Shown here piece after piece: positions 1 to 9,070 of a stretch of DNA of 64,000 bases (within the stretch, counting starts at the first letter, position 1; each line of letters opens with the position of its first letter). A program made the position numbers and the translations under genes. The notes under the pieces were generated by a model. It was given only the letters and a program-made list of their open reading frames with translations, was not told the origin of the DNA and did no database searches. The DNA is from Burkholderiaceae bacterium. Lineage in GTDB: Bacteria > Pseudomonadota > Gammaproteobacteria > Burkholderiales > Burkholderiaceae_D. The stretch spans positions 59,108-123,107 of the forward strand of contig SCTK01000009.1 of the NCBI GenBank assembly GCA_004298905.1, read 5' to 3'.

Positions 1-120
1 CGTAGTGGCATAAATCTACTGCGCGCCCCGAGACCGAGCCTGCGGTGCTCAACGTAGTATTCATACGTTTGCGCTCCTCAGCTCGGCCTCGGGGCGCTCG
101 CTACGATTTCTGCCACTACG
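1..120. repeat. Long imperfect palindrome, repeat family A copy 1
   Basis: The whole stretch folds back on itself. The outer arms (CGTAGTGGCA at the left, TGCCACTACG at the right) are perfectly complementary, and the inner arms continue with few mismatches to a centre near position 60. A second member lies at 31682-31806 and shares the inner core, including CTGCGGTGCTCA in the left half and CGCTCGCTACGAT in the right half, but has different outer arms. The element ends about 30 bp upstream of apbC. It could act as an RNA hairpin, terminator or REP-like element; its role is not known from the sequence. Confidence 0.85.
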
Positions 121-152
121 TATAAAATGCAGTCTTCAATGGAGAAGTGGCA

Positions 153-1250
153 ATGGCAACAGTAGAAGACGTGAAATCCTGTCTGGCACAGGTGATCGAC
201 CCCAATACCGGCAAGGATTTCGTGAGCAGCAAGACGGTGCGCGATGTGCGCGTGGTCGGCGGCGAAGTGTTGTTGCGCATCGAGCTGGGTTACCCGGCCA
301 AAACACAGCACACGGCATTGACTGCGCTGATCAGCGATGCCGTCGGCGCGTTGCCGGGGGTGACGAAAGTTGAAGTCGATCTGTCCAGCAAGATCGTGGC
401 GCATGCGGTACAGCGCGGCTTGAAGCCGTTGCGTAGTATCAAGAACATCATCGCCGTGGCCAGCGGCAAGGGCGGCGTGGGCAAAAGCACGACGGCGATC
501 AATCTGGCGCTGGCGCTGACGGCCGAGGGTGCGCGCGTGGGTATTCTCGATGCCGACATCTACGGCCCCTCGCTGCCGCTGATGCTCGGTATTGACATCG
601 CCAAAACCGGCCGCCCGCAATCGGCCGATGGCCAGACCATCGAACCGATGCACGCGCATGGCCTGCAAGCCAGCTCGATCGGTTTCATGATCGACCAGGA
701 TCAGCCGATGGTGTGGCGCGGGCCGATGGCGACGCAGGCGCTGCAGCAGTTGCTCGAACAAACCAATTGGGCCGAACTCGATTATCTGATCGTCGACATG
801 CCGCCCGGCACCGGCGACATTCAATTGTCGCTGTCGCAGAAAGTGCCGCTCACCGGTGCGGTGATCGTTACCACGCCCCAGGACATTGCGCTGCTCGATG
901 CGCGCAAGGGGCTGCGCATGTTCGAGAAAGTCGGCGTGCCGATTCTCGGCGTGGTGGAAAACATGGCGGTGCATGTGTGCTCGCAATGCGGCCATGCCGA
1001 ACACATCTTCGGCGCCGATGGCGGCAAGCAGATGGCGCAGCAATACAACGTCGATTATCTGGGCGCGCTGCCGCTGGATATCGCAATCCGCGAGCAAACC
1101 GACAGCGGCAAGCCCACGGTGGTGGCCGCGCCCGACAGCGCGATCGCCAAAACCTACTGCGCGATTGCGCGCAAGGTGGCGATCCACGTCGCGGAAAAAG
1201 CGAAAGACATGTCGCTCAAGTTCCCGACCATTGTGGTGCAGAACACTTGA
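153..1250 (+). CDS. apbC: Iron-sulfur cluster carrier ATPase ApbC/Mrp
   Basis: This cytosolic P-loop ATPase of the Mrp/NBP35 family binds and transfers Fe-S clusters to apoproteins. An N-terminal DUF59/MIP18-like domain covers roughly residues 1-85. It is followed by the deviant Walker A motif GKGGVGKST near residues 105-113, a DADIYGPS switch region, and a CxxC pair (CSQC) near residue 275 that would bridge a cluster between two subunits. The 365-residue length is normal for the family. ATG at 153 is preferred over an in-frame GTG at 147 because GGAG at 141-144 is well spaced for the ATG. It is the first gene after the palindrome and is followed by small envelope genes on the same strand. 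Confidence 0.95.
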   Translation: MATVEDVKSCLAQVIDPNTGKDFVSSKTVRDVRVVGGEVLLRIELGYPAKTQHTALTALISDAVGALPGVTKVEVDLSSKIVAHAVQRGLKPLRSIKNIIAVASGKGGVGKSTTAINLALALTAEGARVGILDADIYGPSLPLMLGIDIAKTGRPQSADGQTIEPMHAHGLQASSIGFMIDQDQPMVWRGPMATQALQQLLEQTNWAELDYLIVDMPPGTGDIQLSLSQKVPLTGAVIVTTPQDIALLDARKGLRMFEKVGVPILGVVENMAVHVCSQCGHAEHIFGADGGKQMAQQYNVDYLGALPLDIAIREQTDSGKPTVVAAPDSAIAKTYCAIARKVAIHVAEKAKDMSLKFPTIVVQNT

Positions 1251-1314
1251 ATCTTTAACTTGGATTTTCAACCCGGATTGTCAACTTGATCGGCAAAGCC
1301 GAAAGGGAGGCGTC

Positions 1315-1563
1315 ATGAAACCAGCCCTGTGGATGTGCATGCTGCTGTTGGTGACGGGCTGTGAAAAGAAAATAGTGGATGCGCCGCTACAAAAGCCAGC
1401 TGCCCCGACCGGCCGCGAAGAAACCAGGAGTCTGCAAAATATCCAGCCGATCTACGACACCACCGGGATTCGTTCCAAGGTAGATCAGGCGCTCGACCAG
1501 AACGACAAACGCACCGAGAATCTGGATCAGCAGCTAGATCACGCCAATAAGTCAAGCGAATAA
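1315..1563 (+). CDS. Small predicted lipoprotein
   Basis: This 82-residue protein starts with a short hydrophobic signal ending in a lipobox (LLLVTGC), so the mature protein would be lipidated on Cys near residue 15. The rest is hydrophilic, rich in Gln, Asp and Lys, with a C-terminal half (KVDQALDQNDKRTENLDQQ) that looks helical or coiled-coil forming. AAAGGGAGG directly upstream of ATG 1315 is a strong ribosome binding site. It lies between apbC and a MAPEG gene on the same strand. I do not recognise a named family, so the function is unknown; an envelope-tethered structural or adaptor role is only a guess. Confidence 0.75.
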   Translation: MKPALWMCMLLLVTGCEKKIVDAPLQKPAAPTGREETRSLQNIQPIYDTTGIRSKVDQALDQNDKRTENLDQQLDHANKSSE

Positions 1564-1589
1564 ATAAAACAAGGTAGAACAAGGCACAC

Positions 1590-1985
1590 ATGAACAACTA
1601 TCACATCGCGTATCTGTGCCTGCTGGTGGTTGCGTTGCTGCCGTATGTGGCGACGATGATCGCCAAATCCGACCGCAGTACCTTCGATAATCGCGATCCG
1701 CGCGGCTGGCTGGCGCAGCAGGAAGGCTACCGCAAGCGCGCCAACGCGGCGCAGCTGAATGCCTTTGAAGCGCAGGCGTCGTTTTATGCGGCGGTGCTGT
1801 TGAATGTGCTGGTCGGCAGCGCGCCCGCCAGTGTCAATGTGTGGGCGCTGGTGTTTGTCACCATGCGTGTGTTGCACATGGTGTTTTATCTGGCCGACAA
1901 AGACCGGGCACGTTCGCTGTCTTTCGGTGGCGCGCTGACCTGCGTGGTTGGACTTTTTGTCCTGGCCCTGATGAACGTGAAATAA
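1590..1985 (+). CDS. MAPEG family membrane protein
   Basis: The 131-residue product has about four hydrophobic helices and resembles the MAPEG family (membrane-associated proteins in eicosanoid and glutathione metabolism). A loop with NRDPRGWL followed by a basic, Asn-rich helix (RKRANAAQLNAFEA) is typical of bacterial members, in which glutathione or lipid substrates may bind. It would sit in the inner membrane. It follows the lipoprotein gene by 26 bp and precedes dcd by about 45 bp on the same strand. The physiological substrate is unknown; bacterial MAPEG proteins are rarely characterised. Confidence 0.8.
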   Translation: MNNYHIAYLCLLVVALLPYVATMIAKSDRSTFDNRDPRGWLAQQEGYRKRANAAQLNAFEAQASFYAAVLLNVLVGSAPASVNVWALVFVTMRVLHMVFYLADKDRARSLSFGGALTCVVGLFVLALMNVK

Positions 1986-2030
1986 TGTGCGCCATTGCCA
2001 ACCTCTCACCCACTTTCAAGCAGATTTCTC

Positions 2031-2597
2031 ATGAGCATTAAATCGGACAAATGGATACGCCGCATGGCGCAGGAACACGGCATGATCGAGCCGTTCGAGC
2101 CGGGACAGGTGCGGCATAACGGCGACCACCGCATCGTGTCCTACGGTACCTCCAGCTACGGTTACGACATTCGCTGCGCCGCCGAATTCAAGGTGTTTAC
2201 CAATATCAACAGCACCATCGTCGATCCGAAAAATTTCGACGAAAATTCTTTCGTCGATTTCAACAGCGATGTCTGCATCATCCCGCCCAATTCCTTTGCG
2301 CTGGCGCGCACGATGGAATACTTTCGCATCCCGCGCAATGTGCTGACCATCTGTCTGGGCAAGAGCACTTATGCGCGTTGCGGCATCATCGTCAACGTGA
2401 CACCGTTCGAGCCGGAGTGGGAAGGCTACGTCACGCTGGAGTTTTCCAACACCACGCCGTTGCCGGCAAAAATCTATGCCGGCGAAGGCTGTGCGCAAGT
2501 GCTGTTCTTCGAATCCGACGAAGAGTGCGAAACCTCGTACAAGGATAGAGGCGGGAAGTATCAAGGGCAGCGCGGCGTCACTCTGCCTAAAACCTGA
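2031..2597 (+). CDS. dcd: dCTP deaminase
   Basis: The enzyme deaminates dCTP to dUTP, feeding dTMP synthesis; dut, encoded at 45216-45665, would take the next step. The 188-residue length fits the trimeric Dcd family. The central region carries the family block around [20 protein letters not shown], with the catalytic Glu and nucleotide-binding residues, and the C-terminal part [13 protein letters not shown] forms the active-site lid. ATG 2031 is used because [13 protein letters not shown] is the conserved N terminus; an in-frame ATG at 1995 would add residues unlike the family. The stop codon overlaps the next start by one base (TGATG), which suggests translational coupling to the exporter gene. 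Confidence 0.96.
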   Translation: MSIKSDKWIRRMAQEHGMIEPFEPGQVRHNGDHRIVSYGTSSYGYDIRCAAEFKVFTNINSTIVDPKNFDENSFVDFNSDVCIIPPNSFALARTMEYFRIPRNVLTICLGKSTYARCGIIVNVTPFEPEWEGYVTLEFSNTTPLPAKIYAGEGCAQVLFFESDEECETSYKDRGGKYQGQRGVTLPKT

Positions 2598-3499
2598 TGC
2601 GCATTCCCCGTCTTCCGGCGGCCGGGTTGTTGCTGATTCCGCCGCTGATGTGGGCGGCCGGCACCGTGGTCGGCCGCGTCGCGGTGGGTACTTTCCCCCC
2701 GCTGGCTTTTTCCTTCTGGCGCTGGGTTGTGGCGCTGATCTTTGTGCTGCCTTTCACCGGGCGTGCGCTGTGGCAGCAACGCACCGTCATTGTCCAACAC
2801 TGGCGCCCGCTGCTGGTGCTTGGGGCTTCCGGTGTCGGTGGCTACAACTCGTTTCAATACCTGGCGCTGACCACCAGTCCGGTGGTGAATGTCGTGCTGA
2901 TCGGCGCGGCGTTTCCATTGATGATGCTGCCGGTCGCAATTATTTTTCTGCGTGAGCGAATCGGAGCGCTGGGTTTGCTCGGCATGGCGCTGGCACTGGC
3001 GGGTGTGTTACTGGTGCTGTCGCATGGCGATCTGCAACGTCTGCTGACGCTGGAATTTGCGCGCGGCGATTTGATCATGCTGGCGGCCAATGCTTCCTGG
3101 GCGGTGTACACGCTGGTACTGCGCAAATATCCGTTGCCGCTGCCGGGCTTGCAATCGTTGACATTGCAGATCGCCATCGGCATTCCCGTCATCCTGCCTT
3201 TTTATCTGTGGGAATACGCGGGCCAGGGCGGATTCTCTCCTCACGCTAGCGATATCGCGGCGCTGCTGTTCGTGGCCGTGTGCCCATCCTTGATTGCCTA
3301 TTATTTCTGGGACAAAGGCGTGCAAGCCATCGGCGCCGCCCGCGCCGGCGTGTTCGTCAATTTGATTCCCGTGTTTGCCGCGCTGATGGCGATTCTTTTT
3401 CTCGACGAGCGCTTCAACTGGTATCACGGGGTCGCGCTGGCAGCCATGCTGGTGGGGGTGTGGCTGGTGAATCGGCCTGCGTCCGCTCTCAAAAAATAG
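2597..3499 (+). CDS. EamA/DMT-family transporter
   Basis: The 300-residue protein has about ten predicted membrane helices arranged as two repeated EamA units, the pattern of the drug/metabolite transporter superfamily (RhaT/YdcZ-like inner membrane exporters). It begins with a hydrophobic stretch containing WAAGTVVGRVA, a common EamA signature, and the second half contains a matching NASWAVYTLVLRKY segment. The start overlaps the dcd stop by one base, so it is probably co-translated with dcd. The substrate cannot be inferred; members export amino acids, metabolites or drugs. A second DMT protein lies at 57180-58043. Confidence 0.88.
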   Translation: MRIPRLPAAGLLLIPPLMWAAGTVVGRVAVGTFPPLAFSFWRWVVALIFVLPFTGRALWQQRTVIVQHWRPLLVLGASGVGGYNSFQYLALTTSPVVNVVLIGAAFPLMMLPVAIIFLRERIGALGLLGMALALAGVLLVLSHGDLQRLLTLEFARGDLIMLAANASWAVYTLVLRKYPLPLPGLQSLTLQIAIGIPVILPFYLWEYAGQGGFSPHASDIAALLFVAVCPSLIAYYFWDKGVQAIGAARAGVFVNLIPVFAALMAILFLDERFNWYHGVALAAMLVGVWLVNRPASALKK

Positions 3500-3511
3500 G
3501 TTAGTTAGGTC

Positions 3512-3528
3512 GAGTATTCGATATACTC
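3512..3528. promoter_or_regulatory. Short inverted repeat upstream of the transglutaminase-like gene
   Basis: GAGTAT and ATACTC form a 6-bp inverted repeat separated by five bases, 30 bp before the start of the next gene and overlapping an AT-rich stretch that could hold a -10 box. It could be an operator or part of the promoter. The site is short and could arise by chance. Confidence 0.25.
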
Positions 3529-3557
3529 ATCAGCCGTAAATCTCTAGGGAGTAAGAC

Positions 3558-5420
3558 ATGATGAATCATGCGTTGCGGTATGTCCTTCTGTTTCTCTTGT
3601 GTACCTTTGCCTATGCAGAGGAGCGCACGCCAATCGAACCCCAATTCCGTTATGGGAAACTCCACACAACCTATGTGATTCATGAGGATGGAACATCAAC
3701 GGAATCTCATAGCTGGTCGATGACCATATTGAAAGAATCGGTTGTGTCTTGGGCGAAGCAGGCTTCAATCTCGTATAGCACCAGCGTACAGACAGCAGAG
3801 GTGCTGGAGGCCTATACGCAGAAACCGGATGGTCGCCGTCTTGATGTGTCCAAGGAGAGTTATCAGATAGAGGTTAATGGCGGCATCGGCGATGGCGCAC
3901 CCGCATTTTCTGATCGAACCACCTTGTCCGCTGTTTTTCCTGACGTTGCGGTTGGTGACACGGTTGTTTTTTCTTACCGGATCCATCAGAAGGAAGCTAT
4001 CTTTCCAGGACACTTCTCGATTTCTGGATTCTATGGACAGCAATACGCGTTTGACGATGTTCACGTTCGAATTGAATATCCTTCGGTACTCTGGGTTCAG
4101 TATGAGGCCAATGGGTTGAAGGAAAACTCCGGGTCAGCGGATGGGCGGAATTTTGTCGAGTGGTCTTATGCCAATGCCTCGCCAATGAAAAGTTCGCGCC
4201 GCGATTATTCAGTATTTGTTCCGGAGAAAGAGGCCGGCTATTCTTTCTCGACCTTTAAGAATTACGCCGATATAGCGGTGGCCTACGGTGAGCGTGCCAC
4301 CCCCAAGGCTGCAGTAACGCCGCGTATTCAGCAGCTGGCCAATGAAATTTCGAAAGAGGCAACGCAGCCCAGAGAACAGGCGCGACTGCTTTATGAATGG
4401 GTTGCGAAGAATATTACCTACGCTGGTAATTGTGTGGGCATTGGTGCTGTGGTGCCGCGCGATCTGGACTTTGTGCTGGATCACAAGATGGGGGACTGCA
4501 AGGACCATGCAACTCTGCTGCAGGCGCTCCTCGCAGCTCGTGGAATTCAGAGTTGGCAGGCATTGATTAATGCGGGTTCGATGTATCACCTGCCAAAGGT
4601 GCCTGTGGTGACGTCGGTGAATCACGTGATCAATTACTTGCCGACTCTTGATCTTTATCTTGACTCGACATCCTCAACAACACCATTTGGCATGCTGCCC
4701 CCTGAAGTTCGGGGCAAGCCGGTTTTGTGGGTACAAAATTTCAATCGAGATAGCAGGACGCCGACAGCTGAAACGGCAACTTGGCAAAAAATTGTCAGCG
4801 ACATTCGTATTGGCGATACGGGTTCGGTGGAGGGGGCGATAGAAATTTCGCAGAAAGGGGATGCTGCGATAGGGGGGCGGGCTATGTTCCGGGACATGCC
4901 CAAGGAGGTCGAGAATGACTTCGTTAAGAATTGGCTGCGTTCAATGAGATTGAATGGCAGTGGAACCCTCACCAAGGATGATCCAACCGAGCTGAAGGAC
5001 AGCTATCACTTCAAACTAAGTTTCAAGGCGGACAAATTTATTAAATTTCCAGGAAGTGGGGCTTTCTACATTTTTCCGCTTATTACGGGTGGCGCATCTA
5101 ACTACGACTTCTTGGCAACTGGGGCTGAAGTGGAACCTGAAGCGGACGTTGTATGTACCAATGGCGTATCGATTGAGGAATACACATTTCACTTGCCGCA
5201 GAAGATGAAGGTGCTTTCTGTTCCGGACAGCCTGAAAATAAAAAATTCACAGGTTTCATTCGACGCAATGTACAAGCTGAATAATGGCACGCTGCAGGTC
5301 AAACGGACACTCATTGACCGAACCAAAGGCAGCGTTTGTTCGTCCACAATAATGGCTGAATTCAAAAAAATGGCGGACCAGGCGACCGAGAATTTGAAGA
5401 GCCAGGTACTCTACAGATAG
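3558..5420 (+). CDS. Exported DUF3857/transglutaminase-like protein
   Basis: This 620-residue protein has a signal peptide (about residues 1-20, ending near AYA), an N-terminal DUF3857 region (about 30-210) and a transglutaminase/protease-like core (about 255-370). The core has the expected Cys in MGDCKDH (about residue 314), a His in VNHVIN and an Asp in LYLDSTS, so the catalytic triad appears intact. The family is periplasmic or surface-exposed and its substrates are mostly unknown. GC content and codon use look lower than in flanking dcd and the decarboxylase gene, which suggests a different history. It stands alone on its strand with GGGAG before the tandem ATG start. Confidence 0.88.
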   Translation: MMNHALRYVLLFLLCTFAYAEERTPIEPQFRYGKLHTTYVIHEDGTSTESHSWSMTILKESVVSWAKQASISYSTSVQTAEVLEAYTQKPDGRRLDVSKESYQIEVNGGIGDGAPAFSDRTTLSAVFPDVAVGDTVVFSYRIHQKEAIFPGHFSISGFYGQQYAFDDVHVRIEYPSVLWVQYEANGLKENSGSADGRNFVEWSYANASPMKSSRRDYSVFVPEKEAGYSFSTFKNYADIAVAYGERATPKAAVTPRIQQLANEISKEATQPREQARLLYEWVAKNITYAGNCVGIGAVVPRDLDFVLDHKMGDCKDHATLLQALLAARGIQSWQALINAGSMYHLPKVPVVTSVNHVINYLPTLDLYLDSTSSTTPFGMLPPEVRGKPVLWVQNFNRDSRTPTAETATWQKIVSDIRIGDTGSVEGAIEISQKGDAAIGGRAMFRDMPKEVENDFVKNWLRSMRLNGSGTLTKDDPTELKDSYHFKLSFKADKFIKFPGSGAFYIFPLITGGASNYDFLATGAEVEPEADVVCTNGVSIEEYTFHLPQKMKVLSVPDSLKIKNSQVSFDAMYKLNNGTLQVKRTLIDRTKGSVCSSTIMAEFKKMADQATENLKSQVLYR

Positions 5421-5530
5421 CCGGGTGTTGCAAGAGCGGGGAGGTGAAATGGGTGGCTAAAAAACCCTACGGCGTTGCCGGATAGGTTCTATAATTCGCC
5501 CTCTATTTCGCCCCACCCGCAGGAGCCACC

Positions 5531-7780
5531 ATGCGCTTTCGTTTTCCCATCGTCATCATCGACGAAGATTTTCGTTCCGAGAACGCCAGCGGACTGGGGA
5601 TTCGTGCGCTGGCGAAGGCGATCGAGGAGGAGGGCATCGAAGTGCTGGGTGTCACCAGCTACGGCGATCTGTCTTCTTTTGCACAACAGCAAAGCCGCGC
5701 TTCCGCGTTTATCCTGTCGATTGACGATGAGGAATTTACGCCGGGGCCGGAGCTCGATCCGGCGGTGCTGAACCTGCGCAAGTTCATCGAAGAGATTCGT
5801 TTCAAGAATGCCGACATTCCGATCTATCTGTACGGCGAAACCAAGACCTCGCGCCATATTCCCAATGACATTCTTAAGGAGCTGCACGGCTTCATTCACA
5901 CCTTCGAAGACACGCCGGAGTTTGTCGCGCGTCACATCATCCGCGAAGCGAAGTCGTATCTGGATGGGTTGGCGCCACCATTCTTCCGCGCGCTGGTGCA
6001 CTACGCGCAGGATGGTTCGTATTCCTGGCACTGCCCCGGCCACTCCGGCGGCGTGGCGTTTTTGAAAAGCCCGGTGGGACAGATGTTCCACCAGTTCTTC
6101 GGTGAAAACATGTTGCGCGCCGATGTGTGCAATGCGGTCGACGAGCTGGGCCAGCTGCTCGACCACACCGGCGCGGTGGCGGCGTCGGAGCGCAATGCCG
6201 CGCGCATCTTCAACGCCGATCATTTGTTCTTTGTCACCAACGGCACGTCGACCTCGAATAAGATGGTGTGGCACTCCTGCGTCGCACCCGACGATATCGT
6301 GCTGGTCGATCGCAACTGCCACAAATCGATTCTGCATGCGATCACGATGATGGGCGCGATTCCGGTATTCCTCACGCCGACGCGCAATCACTACGGCATC
6401 ATCGGCCCGATCTCGCTGGACGAGTTCAAGTTCGAGAACATTCAAAAGAAAATCGCCGCGCATCCCTTTGCTAGCAAGGTGAAGGACAAGAAGCCGCGCA
6501 TTCTCACCATCACGCAAAGCACTTACGATGGCGTCGCCTACAACGTCGAGATGATCAAGGAGATGCTCGACGGAAAAGTCGATACGCTGCACTTCGACGA
6601 AGCCTGGCTGCCGCACGCCACCTTCCACGATTTCTACAAGGACATGCATGCCATCGGCAAGGACCGGCCGCGGCCGAAAGAGTCGCTGGTGTTTGCCACT
6701 CACTCGACGCACAAATTGCTGGCGGGTCTGTCGCAAGCCTCGCAGATCGTCGTGCAGGATTCGGACAGCCGCAAGCTCGACCGCGACTGTTTCAATGAGG
6801 CGTATCTGATGCACAGCTCCACCTCGCCGCAGTACGCCATCATCGCCTCGTGCGATGTGGCCGCTGCGATGATGGAACCGCCCGGCGGCACCGCGCTGGT
6901 GGAAGAGTCGATTCTGGAAGCGCTCGATTTTCGCCGCGCCATGCGCAAGGTCGATGAAGAGTGGGGCGCGGACTGGTGGTTCAAGGTGTGGGGACCGGAT
7001 TATCTGGCCGAAGAAGGCATGGGCGATCGCGAAGACTGGGTGCTGAAAGCCAACGAACGCTGGCACGGTTTCGGCAACATCGCCCCCGGATTCAACATTC
7101 TCGACCCGATCAAGGCCACCATCATTACGCCTGGGCTGGATGTCGATGGCGCGTTCTCCGACGAGTTCGGCATTCCCGCCAGTATGGTGACGAAGTATCT
7201 GGCCGAGCACGGCGTGATCGTCGAGAAGACCGGCCTGTATTCCTTCTTCATCATGTTCACCATCGGCATCACCAAGGGCCGCTGGAATACGCTCGTGACG
7301 GCATTGCAGCAGTTCAAGGACGACTACGACAAGAACGCGCCGATGTGGCGCATCCTGCCGGAGTTCGTCGCCAAGCATCCGCGCTATGAACGTGTCGGCC
7401 TGCGCGATCTGTGCCATCAAATTCATGCGGTGTACAAAACCTATGACATCGCCCGCCTGACCACCGAGATGTATTTGTCGAACATGGAACCGGCGATGAA
7501 ACCGTCGGACGCCTGGGCCAGGATGGCGCACCGCGAAACTGAGCGGGTTGAAATCGATCACCTCGAAGGGCGCATTACCAGCATGCTGGTGACGCCTTAC
7601 CCGCCCGGCATTCCGCTGCTGATTCCCGGCGAGCGCTTCAACAAAACCATCGTGCGCTACCTGCAATTCGCGCGCGAATTCAACGAGAAATTCCCCGGCT
7701 TCGAAACTGACATCCACGGTCTGGTGGATGAAGAAGACGAGAGCGGGAAGAAACGCTATTACGTCGACTGCGTGAAGTGA
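5531..7780 (+). CDS. Orn/Lys/Arg decarboxylase, arginine decarboxylase AdiA-like
   Basis: This PLP enzyme removes the carboxyl group from a basic amino acid, giving agmatine, cadaverine or putrescine, for polyamine supply or acid resistance. The 749 residues include an N-terminal response-regulator-like wing domain (about 1-130), a large PLP fold with HFDEAW and the lysine motif THSTHKL (about residue 395), and the family C-terminal domain containing PYPPGIP. The length and several blocks (WHGF, HSTHKLL, SQAS) are closer to biodegradative arginine decarboxylase than to the roughly 715-residue lysine enzymes, but specificity is not proven. No amino acid/amine antiporter lies next to it, so an acid-resistance role is less certain. 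Confidence 0.92.
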   Translation: MRFRFPIVIIDEDFRSENASGLGIRALAKAIEEEGIEVLGVTSYGDLSSFAQQQSRASAFILSIDDEEFTPGPELDPAVLNLRKFIEEIRFKNADIPIYLYGETKTSRHIPNDILKELHGFIHTFEDTPEFVARHIIREAKSYLDGLAPPFFRALVHYAQDGSYSWHCPGHSGGVAFLKSPVGQMFHQFFGENMLRADVCNAVDELGQLLDHTGAVAASERNAARIFNADHLFFVTNGTSTSNKMVWHSCVAPDDIVLVDRNCHKSILHAITMMGAIPVFLTPTRNHYGIIGPISLDEFKFENIQKKIAAHPFASKVKDKKPRILTITQSTYDGVAYNVEMIKEMLDGKVDTLHFDEAWLPHATFHDFYKDMHAIGKDRPRPKESLVFATHSTHKLLAGLSQASQIVVQDSDSRKLDRDCFNEAYLMHSSTSPQYAIIASCDVAAAMMEPPGGTALVEESILEALDFRRAMRKVDEEWGADWWFKVWGPDYLAEEGMGDREDWVLKANERWHGFGNIAPGFNILDPIKATIITPGLDVDGAFSDEFGIPASMVTKYLAEHGVIVEKTGLYSFFIMFTIGITKGRWNTLVTALQQFKDDYDKNAPMWRILPEFVAKHPRYERVGLRDLCHQIHAVYKTYDIARLTTEMYLSNMEPAMKPSDAWARMAHRETERVEIDHLEGRITSMLVTPYPPGIPLLIPGERFNKTIVRYLQFAREFNEKFPGFETDIHGLVDEEDESGKKRYYVDCVK

Positions 7781-7790
7781 CGGTTGTCAG

Positions 7791-7822
7791 ACTCCCTTCC
7801 CCCGCCTGCGGGGGAAGGGAGT
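7791..7822. terminator. 15-bp perfect hairpin after the decarboxylase gene
   Basis: ACTCCCTTCCCCCGC and its reverse complement are separated by two bases, starting 10 bp after the decarboxylase stop. No T-run follows on the plus strand, so it may be a dispersed GGGGAAGGGAG repeat or a processing hairpin rather than a classical intrinsic terminator. Confidence 0.5.
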
Positions 7823-7840
7823 TAACTCCCCAAAAATATA

Positions 7841-8019
7841 TTTCCCACTCCGCCAAATTGCGTGTATAGTGCCACCTGCACTTAGCACATCAAGTCGTTG
7901 TTCTTGTCGGTCCCTCTTACCACCTGCTCATTTGAGCTTCTGTTTGAATCCCACGGTCATATTTCTTGGTATCGGGTGCGCTTCGGGCGTAGTCCCATTA
8001 TTTTTTAAAGGAAGTAACA
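7841..8019 (+). promoter_or_regulatory. Probable promoter and long leader of the cold-shock gene
   Basis: TATAGT at 7865-7870 is a good -10 box, with a weak -35-like TTTCCC at 7841-7846 spaced 18 bp. Transcription from here would give a leader of roughly 140 nt before the csp start, in line with the long structured leaders known for cspA-type mRNAs. AAAGGAAG at 8005-8012 is the ribosome binding site. The leader itself has no long ORF. Confidence 0.45.
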
Positions 8020-8229
8020 ATGAGTTCTCAAACAGGTGTAGTTAAATGGTTTAACGATTCCAAAGGCTTCGGCTTCATCACCCCCGATGGTGGCGGCGCT
8101 GATCTGTTCGCGCATTTTCAAGACATTCAGGCACAAGGCTTCAAGAGCCTGTCCGAAGGTCAGCGCGTTTCGTTTGATCGTGGCACCGGCCCCAAAGGCG
8201 AGAAAGCCACCAACATTCGCCCGCTGTAA
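8020..8229 (+). CDS. Cold-shock domain protein, CspA family
   Basis: The 69-residue protein is a single cold-shock domain that binds single-stranded RNA and DNA and acts as an RNA chaperone. The RNP1 motif KGFGFI is intact near residues 14-19. RNP2 reads DLFAHFQDI, where most family members have VFVHFSAI; the aromatic and His residues are kept. It begins with the common [17 protein letters not shown]. It stands alone with its own leader and is followed by a strong bidirectional terminator. Whether it is cold-induced or constitutive cannot be told from sequence. Confidence 0.95.
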   Translation: MSSQTGVVKWFNDSKGFGFITPDGGGADLFAHFQDIQAQGFKSLSEGQRVSFDRGTGPKGEKATNIRPL

Positions 8230-8247
8230 GTTTTAGCGGTGTGAAAT

Positions 8248-8277
8248 AAAAAAACGCGGCCAAGGCCGCGTTTTTTT
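8248..8277. terminator. Bidirectional intrinsic terminator between csp and lgt
   Basis: A GC-rich stem (CGCGGCC and GGCCGCG, loop AA) is flanked by seven A residues on the left and seven T residues on the right. It therefore works as a terminator on both strands for the convergent csp and lgt genes. Confidence 0.9.
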
Positions 8278-8290
8278 ACGCCTATTTTTT

Positions 8291-9070
8291 TTAAGTTTGT
8301 TTTTTGCAGTGATTGAACAGGATGAGGCCCGCCACGATCATCGGCAGGCTGAGCCATTGCCCCATGCTCAAGTGGGCGAACAGCAAGCCGAGAAACTCAT
8401 CCGGCTCGCGCGCAAATTCGGCGATGAAACGGGCCACGCCGTAGCCGATCAGAAACAGCGCCGAAGTTTGCCCGATGGGGCGCGGCCGTTTTGAAAACCA
8501 CCACAACACCACAAACAGCAGCAGTCCTTCCAGCGCAAACTGGTACAGCTGCGAGGGGTGCCGTGCAATGCCGTCCTGTGCTTGCGGGAACACCATGCCC
8601 CAGGGCAGGGTGGTGGCGCGGCCCCATAACTCGCCATTGATGAAATTGCCCATGCGCCCGGCCGCCAACCCTAACGGCACCAGCGGCGCAACGAAATCTG
8701 TGACTTCAAGAAATGATTTGCCTGCCTTGCGGGCGAACAGAAACAGCACCAGCAGCACACCCAGAAAGCCGCCGTGAAAAGACATGCCGCCATGCCAGAC
8801 CATCAACGCTTCAAGCGGGTGTTGCAGGTAATAGGTTGGTTTGTAGAACAGGATATAGCCCAGCCTTCCACCCAGTACGACACCGAACACGCCGTAGAAC
8901 AGCAGATCGTCGAGTTGCTGCAAGGTGAAATTGGCCAGACCGCTGCGAATGCGGTGGCGGCCTAGCGCGAGAAAACTGAGAAACGCCACCACGTACATCA
9001 AGCCATACCAACGCACGGCGACCGGGCCAATGGAAAATGCAATGGGGTCGAAATTAGGGTGAACGAGCAT
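8291..9070 (-). CDS. lgt: Prolipoprotein diacylglyceryl transferase
   Basis: Lgt is an inner membrane enzyme that transfers a diacylglyceryl group from phosphatidylglycerol to the lipobox cysteine of prolipoproteins. The 259-residue protein has about seven membrane helices, the N-terminal [20 protein letters not shown] block and the Lgt signature [13 protein letters not shown] near residue 140, with the conserved Arg and Asn. It serves the many lipoproteins in the genome, including those at 1315-1563 and 24382-25559; the next enzyme in the pathway, LspA, is encoded at 43423. It is divergent from ilvD, with 128 bp between the starts. Confidence 0.97.
   Translation of the reverse strand: MLVHPNFDPIAFSIGPVAVRWYGLMYVVAFLSFLALGRHRIRSGLANFTLQQLDDLLFYGVFGVVLGGRLGYILFYKPTYYLQHPLEALMVWHGGMSFHGGFLGVLLVLFLFARKAGKSFLEVTDFVAPLVPLGLAAGRMGNFINGELWGRATTLPWGMVFPQAQDGIARHPSQLYQFALEGLLLFVVLWWFSKRPRPIGQTSALFLIGYGVARFIAEFAREPDEFLGLLFAHLSMGQWLSLPMIVAGLILFNHCKKQT

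Noticed and set aside
5489..7717. A 742-residue reading frame on the minus strand over the decarboxylase gene
   Set aside because: It is an antisense shadow of a GC-rich gene with clear family motifs on the plus strand; its translation is rich in Arg, His and Gln and has no domain pattern. The same applies to other long antisense frames, for example 78-1271, 17318-18871 and 41464-42909.
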